Assembly (NCBI RefSeq): GCF_010183535.1
Contig: NC_071331.1
Coordinates: 1,922,001 to 1,986,000, forward strand
DNA length: 64,000 nt
Direction of reading: 5' to 3'
Origin: Caenorhabditis remanei
Taxonomy: Eukaryota > Nematoda > Chromadorea > Rhabditida > Rhabditidae
Positions 12,812-21,794 of the stretch are shown here, one piece after another. The position numbers and the translations under genes are program-made. The notes under the pieces were generated by a model. That model made no database searches. It had not been told where the DNA came from and was given only the letters and a program-made list of their open reading frames with translations. Numbering within the stretch: position 1 is the first letter of the stretch; every line of letters starts with the position of its first letter.

Positions 12812-14269
12812 AGTAGTGCAGAAGTCTGAAAACCATGTTGTAACTACATGATGCGCAAAGCTGATTTTTTTTTCATTCATTGCTAATTATAACAGATCTT
12901 TTTTAACACATTTATTTACCCGAATATTTATGTGAATAATTGTTAAAGGAAAAAAATGGGAAGCAACTACACTGCGGGGCATAAATATGGAACCACTTTA
13001 ATTTTTAATTTTTTTGGAAAAATTTTGTCGTTTTCAAAAATGCTTTGAATGCCAATAATGTACTTTCCTGGTCACAAAAACGATACACTTGTTGAAATTT
13101 TGAAAGATTTTGAGTTTTTTAAAGTTTTGAAATAACTGTGAAAAAAGGCTTATTTCTATGGGACATAAGTATGGAACCACCCATGAAAAAATAAAAATTC
13201 GCGAAAATTGTTGTCTGAAAACATTGAAATCGTACTCTCCGTCTAAAAATGAGTTGTTTAAAGATATTTCTCCAACAATTTCAGTAAAAAACTTTTGAGG
13301 AAAACTAGAATTTCGGGAAACTTTCGAGTCTTTTCATTTTTTGTATTTGTTTTGGGAACAAGTCAACTGTATCAAACTATTTTAGCTGTAGTCTAATTAA
13401 ACACTTTTGATTGTTAGTTTAAAACTGTTTTTGTAGAGTCATTGACCATTTTGTAGAACTTACGTGACTTCAAATTCAATCATGTTTCGAAATTTAGGTT
13501 ACATTTTAGATCATATTCTTCGAATTTCATATTTTAAACTGAATTTTTTTGTAGATTAAATCAAATTCGGGTTTTTTGTTCCAGTTATCAACATCTTGAA
13601 TCAACTTACTGGCGTCTAGACTGCCGAAAAATGCCCTAAAACAGAATTTTTGAGCATCGTGATGAGTGAAATTCATGAACCAATTTAAAACGTATCTAAT
13701 GTAGAATTAGGTTGCAATCTGAAACCAATTCTAATTTTTGTGCGTATTGCTTCTCATTCTAGAATTTTTCCTAGCCGTTGCGACAGTTTCCACCAACTTA
13801 TAGATTACACCTCCTTACTAATGAATGAAAATTCACGTTGGCACTTTTTTCAGCGGTCTAGAGGCCAGTAAGTTAATTCAAGATGTTGATTCAAGATATT
13901 GACAGACAACCAGACTTTGTTTTTATCTTCAAAAAAAATTAGTTGAAAAGATGAAGTTCGAAGAATATGATCTAAAATGTAACCACAATTTCGAAATATG
14001 ACTCATTCTTTGAATTTGAAGTCACGTAAGTTCTACAAAATGGTCAAGGCACCCCCTCCAAAACTTCCAAAGATGCCCAAGGCACCCAAAGTACAAACTG
14101 GCAAAGGCGGATAGTTGCTTCCCATTTTTTTCCTTTAACAATTATTCACATAAATATTTGGGTAAATAAATGTGTTAAAAAAGATCTGTTATAATTAGCA
14201 ATGAATGAAAAAAAAATCAGCTTTGCGCATCATGTAGTTACAACATGGTTTTCAGACTTCTGCACTACT
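12812..14269. mobile_element. 1.46-kb hairpin element (non-autonomous DNA transposon)
   Basis: The outer arms 12812-~12972 and ~14110-14269 are close inverted repeats starting AGTAGTGCAGAAGTCTG. A second pair of arms, about 13437-13640 and 13855-14045, continues the hairpin inside. The left arm is interrupted by about 460 bp (12975-13436) with a direct repeat of 'ataagtatggaaccac'-type sequence. I find no matching target duplication and no open frame for a transposase. Copy A homology ends exactly at its left end. Confidence 0.75.
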
Positions 14270-14327
14270 TCAGATGCTTATAAGGGAGTTTTTCATCATT
14301 TATAAACGATGACATTCTCTATCTACC

Positions 14328-14574
14328 ATGGGCCTCCGATTCTGCCATGGGCCTCCGATTCTGCTACGGGCCTCTTATTTTTTTACGGGCCTCCGATTCT
14401 GTCATGGGCCTCCGATTTTTTTACGGGCCTCCGATTCTGCCATGGGCCTCCGATTTTTTTACGGGCCTCCGATTCTGCCATGGGCCTCCGATTTTTTTAC
14501 GGGCCTCCGATTCTGCCATGGGCCTCCGATTCTGCCATGGGCCTCCGATTCTGCCATGGGCCTCCGATTTTGGA
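14328..14574. repeat. 19-bp minisatellite, 13 units
   Basis: The unit is ATGGGCCTCCGATTCTGCC, with a variant in which the end becomes a T-run plus AC. Because 19 is not a multiple of three and the unit lacks stops, all three plus frames read open. That is an artefact of the repeat, not evidence of a gene. Confidence 0.9.
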
Positions 14575-15411
14575 ACAGAGCCAACATTTTTTGGAACAAT
14601 TCGATTGCGCTAGGAATTGATAATGCCATTGAAGCTTGAACTAATGATACTATTGAAACAGTGTATGAGTGAATAAGATTTATTTTTTTAGTCACGGATG
14701 GATTTTCAGAAATTTTAACATTTCAATAAGATAATATCATAAGGAGATAATTAATATTAATATTTAATCTGTCTCTTTTGAGTGGAGATGCTAGGAAATT
14801 GTCAGATTTGATTGTTTGAAAAATGTTTCATAAAAACCAGCACCAGTATATCCGAACATATCTTGAACGTATCTTTCGGTTCCAAATATCCCAAAATTCA
14901 TCCAGTGTGGTAAATCAGTCAGTCTTTCATCTTCTCGTTTAGCCGATACGGTAGTTCAAGAAAAAATATTGCGTGTATAAGTTTTTAAAAATGGGATTTG
15001 ATAGAATACTATTGCAAAAAACAATGAAAAATTGAATTGAAAATAGTGTGAAAAAAAGATGAGCAGTTTAGAAACATTGTATTTTTAAAACTATCAAAGC
15101 CATGTAAATTAGTTCATACACGATCATGCCCTTATTGCGGAAATTCAATTGAGACCTGATTTAAAATAGTTCTGAAACATAATTTTTTGTTGAAAAATAT
15201 AATAACAAGGTACTTGCTTTTCTAACTTGGGAGTTGAGTCTATACGCACCAAAGGCTTCCCTTGTTTGTTATTTGTAACCGTTATCAATTGAAAATTAAA
15301 TTTTGGCAGCTAAATCTCAATTCTGACTAGTATCAAGGAACATTCTTTTGTCTTTCACTTGATTCAAATTTTCATTTCTTTGTACAATCGCATTGTCGGC
15401 ATGTGTATAGC
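14575..15411. other. Spacer without recognised features
   Basis: AT-rich unique DNA between the minisatellite and the start of copy B. There is one TGAAACAG (Ruby motif on the minus strand) at 14654-14661. I see no gene or mobile element. Confidence 0.6.
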
Positions 15412-15987
15412 AATACTGCAAAAAGATAGACTTTTATGAATTGGAAAAACGCAGAAAATAAAAAGGGCCCGGGGTGACTAGAATATTTGGAAGGTAAAAT
15501 TAGTTTAATGAAATTTCAGAACCGTCGCTGAAACGGTTCGTAAATGTGTATGAAACGAATGCAACTGAAAGTTCTGGTTTATCCAAAAGTTGATATCAGA
15601 AATATTTCTTTTATAATTCAATGATTTTTTTCAGATGTTTCCTAATAGTAAGGCTGATGTGCCTTTGGCGTTTTCGCCACGCAGCTACCCCTCTCGAGTT
15701 CACTTAAAAAAATTTTTATGATAGTTTGAATTTTTGGGAAACTATTATATTAAAGTTAAAAAACGGTTCATCTTCGGAAAACTTCAAATGTTTTTTGGTC
15801 ATGTAAAAAAATGGCGAAATTATGGATCATTCTATTGCGAAATAAACAAGAATATGCCTCAGATCCAGTAAAAGTTGGGTAATCTATCTTTAAAAATTAT
15901 ATTATTGCAACAGGAAACTTTTAAATCCTTCAATACGAAGACTAGAAGACTAAAATGAATATAATTTCAAAAATCTCTATTGATTTC
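15412..15987. repeat. Copy B of the duplication, part 1 (left of the Maverick)
   Basis: This matches copy A 120-780, for example the shared 'gatagacttttatgaattgg' stretch and the 'aaggctgatgtgcctttggcg' region. It lacks about 85 bp present in copy A near 515-600. Its last bases, GATTTC at 15982-15987, form the left target-site duplication of the Maverick. No gene is visible. Confidence 0.85.
15982..15987. repeat. Maverick target-site duplication, left
   Basis: GATTTC, identical to 37254-37259. Confidence 0.9.
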
Positions 15988-16122
15988 AGTAGTAGGTTGG
16001 GATAATTTCACCCTCCCCTCCAGGAGGGAGAGGGTGAAGAGGTGGGCGTCAGCTGTTGCGCGGAGGGTGGATGGTGGAAGGAAGGTGAGGGGAGGAAGAG
16101 GGTGGGTTCGATCTCGGCTGAA
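15988..16122 (+). repeat. Maverick left terminal inverted repeat
   Basis: This is GC- and purine-rich, with an internal small palindrome (ccctcc...ggaggg). It matches the inverse of 37118-37253 with only a few differences. A partial, degenerate echo (gttgcgcagagggtgagggt) recurs inside the element at about 16485-16545. Confidence 0.92.
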
Positions 16123-16590
16123 CATTTTTTTGAAAAAAAAATTTCAAAAAAATTTCAAATTTTTTTTTCAAATTAATTTCAAAATTTTTTCAAATTAATT
16201 TCAAAATTTTTTCAAATTTTTTCCCCGCCAAATTTTTTCAAATTTTTTTCAACAATACCATTTTTCAAATTTCCGATTCAAATTTTTTCCCCGCCAATTT
16301 TTTCCAACAATTCAGTTTTTTTTCTACTTTCCGGTTTGAAGTTTTTTTTCCTGTACCTGGATAAAGAAAGAAACACATTTTTTCACCAACAAAATAATTT
16401 TATTATAACGAGAAAAAATAGTTTAATTGAGTGAATACACATAAAATAGATTCAGCGTAGCTATGAAGACTGGATGGTTGGATAGTTGCGCAGAGGGTGA
16501 GGGTGAGGGTGGGAGGTTGGTGAGGGAGAGGTTGAGAGGAATTGTTTTTCTAAAAGAATAGGAAATATATCTAGTATAGCATCATATCTC
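16123..16590. repeat. Left subterminal low-complexity region
   Basis: 16123-16350 is a run of 'ttcaaatttttt'-type repeats with two 'tttccccgcca' interruptions, mirroring the right subterminal array. 16380-16590 holds A/T-rich DNA and a (gagggt)n patch resembling the terminal repeat. No gene. Confidence 0.7.
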
Positions 16591-16944
16591 TTACCATATA
16601 TTGATTTGTACGAATTGAATCGGCATTACTCCCATTCCTTGGACGAAGACGACTCGATCGCGTGGGTAGACGACCAAGAATCCTTTTTCTTCGAGGTCGT
16701 CTTGAATTGTTCGATCTCTCCCGAAAATCGACTCAGCCCTAAATAAAACACAAATTGACATTTAAAAAAAAAACACAACTCACGTCATCTCCCATAGTTT
16801 CAAAACTCCTTTATATTTTCTATTGTTGGTGGTTGTGCGCACTTTCAATGGCCCCCACCTGGCCAGCACAGCGTTTATCTCCCTTATGGGGAGATTTCTC
16901 CAATTTGGAGTCTCATCCAAAAGGTCGTAGAGCGATGTCCACAT
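16591..16944 (-). CDS. Small PAZ-like protein 1 (102 aa, two exons)
   Basis: Coding exons are 16784-16944 and 16591-16738. The donor is GAC|GTGAGT and the acceptor ATTTAG|GG, with the frame kept across the junction. The start ATG lies 3 nt after a consensus acceptor (TTTTTTTATAG), so the message is probably trans-spliced to a leader; a TATAAAT lies near 17104-17111. The protein reads like a stand-alone PAZ domain, the 3'-end-binding module of Argonaute/Dicer proteins. It has an N-terminal helical part, then RKYKGVLKL, an AxxxF segment, a TI..DLEEKG strand-helix, VVYPRDRVVFVQG, and a closing MPIQFVQINI. The pocket aromatic expected in the 'T(I/V)xxYF' helix is missing. No MID or PIWI domain follows. 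It is homologous to the next gene. The PAZ assignment is by motif order only; a different small OB-like fold is possible. Confidence 0.55.
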
Positions 16945-17111
16945 TTTCTATAAAAAAAGAAAGAAATAATTTGAAAAAAGTAAAGAGTATGTTCGTAAAT
17001 AGACAAAGGAGTTGGAAAAAAATCGTCTCTTTTATTGAGTCGATCAACTAACGGAGAGTGGTTGAATATTGGAAACGATGTCTTATCTCGGTTTTGATCT
17101 CCATTTATACC

Positions 17112-17551
17112 CATGGTCTCGGATGTGTTCTTGGGAGGCGGAGCCTACCGCACCACCTTTTTGTTTGTAAAGGACTCTTACATAACATCTTGTGTATCGT
17201 AAGTTTACACACCATTTGATCTCAATCCTTTACCGCTGTTTGATCCCAATCCTTTCCCACACTTTGATCCTAACTCTATCCCGCCTGTGACGAAGGTATC
17301 CTTTGATGGTGATGTTCGCTCTCACTGAAATCCTCAAGACCAATCATAAACTCAAACTTGGGTAATTAAACCTTTTATTTTACGATAAATTAAAGCAAAA
17401 AGAAGTTAATAATATATAATGAGGAGGATGAGTAACAAAAAATGGGGAAAAAATCTTATTGTGCAGAGATTGATGACCAGACCGTTGTCTCCATTTCGCA
17501 TGACTGGTGTGATGATGATTGTGGAGTGGTGGGTGCGTAGAGGGTGAGCAT
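17112..17551. other. Gap between the two PAZ-like genes
   Basis: 3' region of PAZ-like gene 2 and upstream region of gene 1. It contains 'tttgatcycaatcctttaccgc'-like direct repeats at about 17215-17280. No further gene seen. Confidence 0.5.
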
Positions 17552-17924
17552 CTATGGGAAGATGCTCACGCACTCCACCGGGTACATGGAACCCGGATTC
17601 CCCACCAAGAAGACCATGCGGTCTTCTGGGTGGCGAAGCCAGGTTCTGTGTACCTGGAAAAAGTGCGCCGCCACAGTCGTGCGGCGACCCCTTGGCCCAA
17701 AATGCATGAACGCGCTGAAAGACAACAATTAGCTGCGACTAAAAAATGTTAACTCACTTTTGAGCCCCCACCTGGAGGATGCCTCTGTGGGTGTTCACAC
17801 CCCCTCCTCTGGCGGGCACCTCGATGGTGCGAGGTCCTAGATTTTGGAGAGCCTCGTTAATTTCTCTCAAATCCCCATCACGCCACAATGGTGTGATGAG
17901 GTCGAGTGCATTCATGAGCTGCAT
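17552..17924 (-). CDS. Small PAZ-like protein 2 (109 aa, two exons)
   Basis: Coding exons are 17758-17924 and 17552-17714. The donor is CAAAA|GTGAGT and the acceptor TCTTTCAG|C, in phase. The ATG is 2 nt after a TTTTTCTAG acceptor, again suggesting leader trans-splicing. It aligns along its whole length with the protein at 16591-16944: the shared pieces are DLREIN/PIREIN, the K/RGxLxxW-or-VG strand, GRRTTVAAHFF against TIQDDL, and RHPEDRMVFLVG against VYPRDRVVFVQG. This copy keeps aromatics in the TVAAHFF helix and a YPVECVSI ending, both typical of PAZ, where Y.P.E.C closes the domain. Neither protein has other domains. A role in binding small-RNA ends, possibly blunting host RNA silencing, is inference from fold and context only. 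Confidence 0.6.
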
Positions 17925-18060
17925 GTCTAGAAAAATAGAATTTACTAAGAAACTAAAAGAAACTAAGAGAAAATAAAAAAGGAATAAGTCGACCAACTAA
18001 CGTAGAGTGCTCGAATGTAGGTAATGATATCTCATTTTTGCCCTCCATTTTATGCCAAGG
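17925..18060 (-). promoter_or_regulatory. Upstream region/outron of PAZ-like gene 2
   Basis: The upstream regions of the two PAZ-like genes resemble each other: an AT-rich TATA-like stretch, 'atggag..caaaa..gagata', then 'cgttagttgrtcgact' and a pyrimidine-rich acceptor. Upstream ATGs here do not give a reading frame that joins the coding exon in both genes. This favours an outron or 5' leader over a coding first exon. The matching region of gene 1 is 16945-17112. Confidence 0.45.
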
Positions 18061-18319
18061 ATCCTGTGGGCGGATCTAAGAGCGACACCTACAGTCCCGC
18101 CTTCTTTTTGTAAAAAAACAGTACTTGGGAAGATTTTTTATTATCATTGCCTGGGTAGATTAAACGACAGCTGAGCAATAAAGCAATAAAGCAATAATCA
18201 AATTGCTTGGGCGGTAGCAGACTTCTTAGAGAGGGGTAACAGACTTTTTGAAACAATAAAAGTAATAAAAGTAATAAAGCAATAATTACTCGCGGGGAAA
18301 CAGAATTCTAGGAAGAAAA
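18061..18319. other. 3' region with CAATAAAG repeats
   Basis: Several 'gcaataaa' and 'agtaataaa' repeats at about 18175-18290 lie directly downstream of the minus-strand zinc-ribbon gene. They may supply several AATAAA poly(A) signals in either direction. No gene. Confidence 0.45.
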
Positions 18320-18977
18320 TTATTGGATTTGGCGACGTTTGATGCAGGCGAGTTCATGTTGGAAGAATTTGATACGGCGTTGAGTGTTGAATAAGGCACG
18401 ACAAATTGTACAGAGATTGATGACCAGACCGTTATCTCCATTTTTCATTTCAACACATTCCAAACCACGGCTTGCAGCACGACATTCAGTACACATGTGG
18501 ATGATAAGTGTAGATTCTCCAAATGCAAACTTCGGATCCAATTTGGCAGACTCTTCGGTTGGCAGCTCTACTCCCGCAGCTTTGTTTTCAAGATAATCCT
18601 GAAAATTAAGAAAAATTAGTATAGGGGTTTGAGCAATGTATGACTTACTTTACGAGCCTGAGCAGCGTCATGCAATGTTCCGCTCGTCGCATTGTCTCCA
18701 GGTGACTGTCCCTCGACTTCTCCAGAATTTTGTGTTGGAGTTCGCTTAATTGGATTAGCTCCAGCATGTGGGTCTTCAATTGAACGTTTCCATTTGCCAG
18801 TGGTTCGCTGTTGGAATTTGTTGAGGTTTTTGAGTGGGGTTTTCGGCACATGGCTAGAGTTAGGAAGAGCTCCAGAAAAAGCGGATGACATCGACGCCAA
18901 CAAAAAGAAAGAATGAGGTTTTGGAGAATCCAATGCTTCACCAAGACTTTACAGTGTAATAGGGGCGGAGCCTGATT
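18300..18977 (-). repeat. Internal inverted duplication arm 1
   Basis: Carries zinc-ribbon copy 1 with its intron and short flanks. Its partner is 35035-35710. It lies about 2.3 kb inside the left Maverick end. Confidence 0.85.
18320..18891 (-). CDS. Zinc-ribbon-like protein, copy 1 (173 aa, two exons)
   Basis: Exons are 18649-18891 (81 codons) and 18320-18598 (92 codons plus stop), with donor AAA|GTAAGT and acceptor AATTTTCAG|G. The first ATG (MSSAFSGAL) is chosen because upstream extensions lack an ATG. The N-terminal half is basic, polar and probably disordered. The C-terminal half has two CxxC pairs (CTEC and CTIC, about 29 residues apart, with a further Cys between), as in a zinc ribbon or small treble clef, followed by a basic helix (NTQRRIKFFQHELACIKRR). 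I do not recognise the family. A diverged copy in inverted orientation, keeping the same intron, is at 35128-35698 near the other end of the element. A nucleic-acid-binding or regulatory role is a guess. Confidence 0.8.
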
Positions 18978-19056
18978 AAAAAAATGGTACAGTTATTGAG
19001 AAGCTGAGAGAAAATAGACTTTGAATGGTAAAAATACATTTATTAAAGAGTAGAAA

Positions 19057-19401
19057 TCAAACAGTGATATAGACGATACGAGTAATTTTTCCATCAAGAT
19101 AGACGTTGACCTTCACATTTCCGGATGCTTCGACGGGACCACTGTGCTGTAAAAATACAAAATTAGTAATCAAAACAGAGATAAAAAAATAAACTCACGA
19201 GAAGTTTCCATGTACCAGGAATTTGAGTCTCTTCTAATGGTTGAGCGTATGCTGGACTCTTCTCAGGCCAGAGACTTGAATCCTCCAAAAACTCGTCTCC
19301 CCAAAGTTGTTCCATGCGGATAGTAAGCTGGAAAAAAGAAAACATTATTCACAATATCAATAAGAAAGAGAACATACCTTGGATACGTCGTCCTGGTTCA
19401 T
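19057..19401 (-). CDS. Unknown 80-aa Maverick protein (three exons)
   Basis: Exons are 19378-19401 (MNQDDVSK), 19199-19327 and 19057-19146. Donors are AAG|GTATGT and CTC|GTGAGT; acceptors are TTTTCCAG and TTTTACAG. Phases are zero throughout and give one 80-residue protein. It is acidic in the middle (WGDEFLEDSSLWPE) and ends in a short beta-like segment (VKVNVYLDGKITRIVYI). It sits about 70 bp downstream of the capsid gene on the same strand. I do not recognise the family; a small virion or assembly protein would fit the location, but nothing shows it. Confidence 0.65.
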
Positions 19402-19468
19402 GATACGAATGTAAAAATGACTATATGCTATATGTGTTGGGTGGTGGAGTGCTGAGACAGTGTAATAA

Positions 19469-20809
19469 TTAAATAACAGTTGGTATAGTTACTTGACGGT
19501 CCCAACTCATGTTCATCACATTGTCAAACTCTCCGTAGATAATCGCGTACAATCCACCTTCTGGTGTCTTTTTCGAAAACTTGAGGCGAACAGCTACATT
19601 AGTTTGTTGAACAAGTTCAAACAGATTGTGGTCTTGGGCTATTGGTGATAACTCGAAACCGAATATTGTATAACCATGGTTCCGGAACATGTCTGTGCTG
19701 ATTGAGTTTGAAGTGAAATTGGTGCGAGCGTGTCCTAGAGATTCCTGGAGTTGAATGTATGGTTCGATGAATTTACCGTTTTCAAAGTCCAAATTGAATG
19801 GCCTTGCTGGTACCGACTGTCCACAGAAATCAATATGAATGTCTGACAAATCAAAATGTTTGAAATCAAATGGTGACGTATTGTACGAACCATTATAAGA
19901 TTCTGCAGAGACGAGCCCAACAAAAATACGCCTAGGAAGTTTAGAGGTGAAGACAGTATTAGCTGGGGCATCCATCCGGTTGGCCTCAATGTAGAAACTA
20001 CGTACTTGTCCAGAAATCAATGGGTATTGTATCATTTTGTGTTCCAATAGCGATGCCTCCATTTCATTCGAGAGTCCCTCAGCCAAATCAAATTCATTGA
20101 CAATGGCGTGAACATCTACCACTTTGAATTTCAACTCATGAGCTCCAAGATTGTAACCTTCGATAAGGAACTCACTCTTGTTTGGGTAGAGAATAAGTTT
20201 CACATTACACCCATTCATTAGGACTTTTGATTGTTTCATCAAGTCTATCGAAATATTGCAAGCGACTTGTACTGTTCCATTATTGAAGACTGTATCACAT
20301 CGTTTGAGAAATCCTGGACTGTCTGCTTGACCAATTTTTGGGTCATGATAAAATCCTGCGGCTGTGAGTGTAGAGTTTTTAATCTCTTCTCCGTACATGA
20401 GTACAGATTCCATGTAAGCTTGGTACGCGTAGTTGGTCGAATTGTGAAATATCATTTGTCCATTGATGTGAAGCGCGTAGTTTTGAATAATGCTGTGGGC
20501 AATATTATTGATTGGACCATAAAGAAGTGGATTCTGGATTCCTGAAGTGAGTGGTTCCATTTGTACATGATTTCCATCCTTGTCTGTGATTTGGAAGGTG
20601 AATACGATATAAGTTTTTTTCGGGTTCAGATAGCTTCGGCTGTTATTGGTGAGATTGAGTTCCCAGGGACCATTTTCCGAAAGTTGGTTTTTGAGTGGGA
20701 TATATGTGTATCTAGAGTTGATGATTCCACACTGAGTGGCTGGTAGAGTAGAGAAATCCAAGTCCTCTGTAATAAAGTCCTGACTCTTTGGATCAATTCT
20801 ACTCAACAT
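19469..20809 (-). CDS. MCP: Major capsid protein, double-jelly-roll type (446 aa)
   Basis: Uninterrupted 446-codon frame, in the usual size range for Maverick major capsid proteins. The sequence is rich in beta-strand patterns from start to end, with no transmembrane or low-complexity part. It starts with an IDPKSQDF-type arm and ends in GGLYAIIYGEFDNVMNM plus a short strand. It sits next to the small core precursor and the protease, the standard capsid module of Polintons and adenovirus-like viruses. A TATAAAAG box on the minus strand (20877-20884) lies 68 nt upstream of the ATG, inside the preceding gene. The ATG follows that gene's stop after 2 nt. The assignment rests on size, strand pattern and context; a structure prediction should show two jelly rolls. 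Confidence 0.82.
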   Translation of the reverse strand: MLSRIDPKSQDFITEDLDFSTLPATQCGIINSRYTYIPLKNQLSENGPWELNLTNNSRSYLNPKKTYIVFTFQITDKDGNHVQMEPLTSGIQNPLLYGPINNIAHSIIQNYALHINGQMIFHNSTNYAYQAYMESVLMYGEEIKNSTLTAAGFYHDPKIGQADSPGFLKRCDTVFNNGTVQVACNISIDLMKQSKVLMNGCNVKLILYPNKSEFLIEGYNLGAHELKFKVVDVHAIVNEFDLAEGLSNEMEASLLEHKMIQYPLISGQVRSFYIEANRMDAPANTVFTSKLPRRIFVGLVSAESYNGSYNTSPFDFKHFDLSDIHIDFCGQSVPARPFNLDFENGKFIEPYIQLQESLGHARTNFTSNSISTDMFRNHGYTIFGFELSPIAQDHNLFELVQQTNVAVRLKFSKKTPEGGLYAIIYGEFDNVMNMSWDRQVTIPTVI

Positions 20810-20811
20810 TG

Positions 20812-21222
20812 TTAGAGAAAATTGGTGCGTGTGGATTCTTTAACCAAATGAGGTTTCAAAACTGCTATGCTTGGTGCTTTTATACTTTTCTCGAGTAAAT
20901 GAAGTCGTCGTTTTTTGCCAGAACCAGCAAATTCTTTGAGTTTTCTCTTGGCCACAGTTTTTACACTTTCTTTGATTGGATTTCCATTTACCAACTCCGT
21001 GGCCAACTCTTTACCTGCTTTAATGAGATGTTGTCCTATTCGAGAATTCAGAAATCTTGGAATAAGTGTGAGGGCAGCTGTTAGTATTCCACCTAGTCCT
21101 GCTCCTCTCATATTACCACCCCTCTGGAATCGGGTACCCAAGAATGGGCCACCTCCAGGTAGGTTATGTCTGAGAAGTGCACGGTAGTTGATTTTCGAGA
21201 GATCAATAGGAACTGGTGCCAT
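20812..21222 (-). CDS. Small glycine-rich core/minor capsid precursor (136 aa, pX/pVI-like)
   Basis: The ATG at 21222 (MAPVPIDLSK) is chosen because a minus-strand TATAAATAG sits 41 nt upstream (21263-21271); the frame is open further upstream but beyond that promoter. The protein has a Gly-rich segment (residues 23-45), a hydrophobic or amphipathic stretch (ILTAALTLIPRFLNSRIG) and a Lys/Arg-rich C-terminal half. Two tetrads fit the adenain cleavage consensus: LPGG at residues 21-24 followed by G, and MRGA at 38-41 followed by G. This fits a protein matured by the protease encoded divergently next door. Similar small basic precursors exist in adenoviruses and Mavericks. Confidence 0.7.
   Translation of the reverse strand: MAPVPIDLSKINYRALLRHNLPGGGPFLGTRFQRGGNMRGAGLGGILTAALTLIPRFLNSRIGQHLIKAGKELATELVNGNPIKESVKTVAKRKLKEFAGSGKKRRLHLLEKSIKAPSIAVLKPHLVKESTRTNFL
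20877..20884 (-). promoter_or_regulatory. TATA box of the capsid gene
   Basis: TATAAAAG on the minus strand, 68 nt upstream of the capsid ATG and inside the coding region of the core precursor. Confidence 0.55.
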
Positions 21223-21271
21223 TATAAAAGGCGGATGGGTGAGAATGTCTAGATTTGTTCCCCTATTTATA
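21223..21271. promoter_or_regulatory. Overlapping divergent TATA boxes (protease / core precursor)
   Basis: TATAAAAG (plus, 21223-21230) is 45 nt upstream of the protease ATG. TATAAATAG (minus, 21263-21271) is 41 nt upstream of the core-precursor ATG. Each box lies in the other gene's leader, so the two promoters overlap within 50 bp. Confidence 0.6.
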
Positions 21272-21274
21272 CAC

Positions 21275-21742
21275 ATGTACTCTGAGGAGATAACCGAAAT
21301 ACTCACAAACGACCCTCACACAAAAAGTCGATTTGCTGGTGTCTACCCTTCAGATAGACTAGTGTCTCTACCGAAAAGATGGAAAAAAGACTATTTTCTC
21401 GTAGTCAACACCGATACAAGTTTCCAGAGTGGCCGTCATTGGCAAGCCTTGATAGTGGATTCACAGAGGACTTGCTACTTTTTCTGTTCTCTAGGTGAGA
21501 AACCTAACCCTCACATTGTGAAATTCCTCAAGAAATTCCCAAAAATTGTGAGAAACAAGAATAAGCAACAAAACCCAGACGAGATTACCTGTGGTGGATA
21601 TGTTATATTTGTTTTGGCAATGATGGCTCGGGGGTACTCTTTTGAATTGATATGTAGCCTGTTTGACAGAGTCACTAAAGATGACAAGTTCATCCGGGAG
21701 TATCTCCAAGACACTTACCATTACACACTACCCTCATTTTGA
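21275..21742 (+). CDS. PRO: Adenain-like cysteine protease (155 aa)
   Basis: The start MYSEEITE is chosen because it is the first ATG after the TATAAAAG box. The layout matches the adenovirus/Maverick maturation protease (C48/C5-like fold). The catalytic His-Trp is in GRHWQALIV (His55). A YFFCSLGEKP strand-turn follows, at the usual position of the acidic residue. The oxyanion Gln is Gln99 and the nucleophile Cys106 is in ITCGGYV, seven residues later. The position that is normally Asp, Glu or Asn is Cys71 here, which is unusual. Length is typical for a Polinton protease. The probable substrates are the core precursor and other capsid proteins. The stop is about 50 nt before the next gene. 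Confidence 0.85.
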   Translation: MYSEEITEILTNDPHTKSRFAGVYPSDRLVSLPKRWKKDYFLVVNTDTSFQSGRHWQALIVDSQRTCYFFCSLGEKPNPHIVKFLKKFPKIVRNKNKQQNPDEITCGGYVIFVLAMMARGYSFELICSLFDRVTKDDKFIREYLQDTYHYTLPSF

Positions 21743-21794
21743 AGCCGTGCGTTCGTCGTGAACGGTGGTATTTTTTATTGCTCCCGATTTCCCA

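Noticed and set aside
12812..14269. Autonomous transposon
   Set aside because: No frame long enough for a transposase lies between the hairpin arms.
14309..14639. Three overlapping ~100-aa frames (GLRFCHGPPI repeats)
   Set aside because: A 19-bp minisatellite without stop codons gives open frames in all three phases.
16884..17114. 76-aa frame as a coding first exon of PAZ-like gene 1
   Set aside because: The N-terminal part does not join the conserved coding exon in phase, and the paralogous gene lacks an equivalent frame. An outron or leader explains it better.
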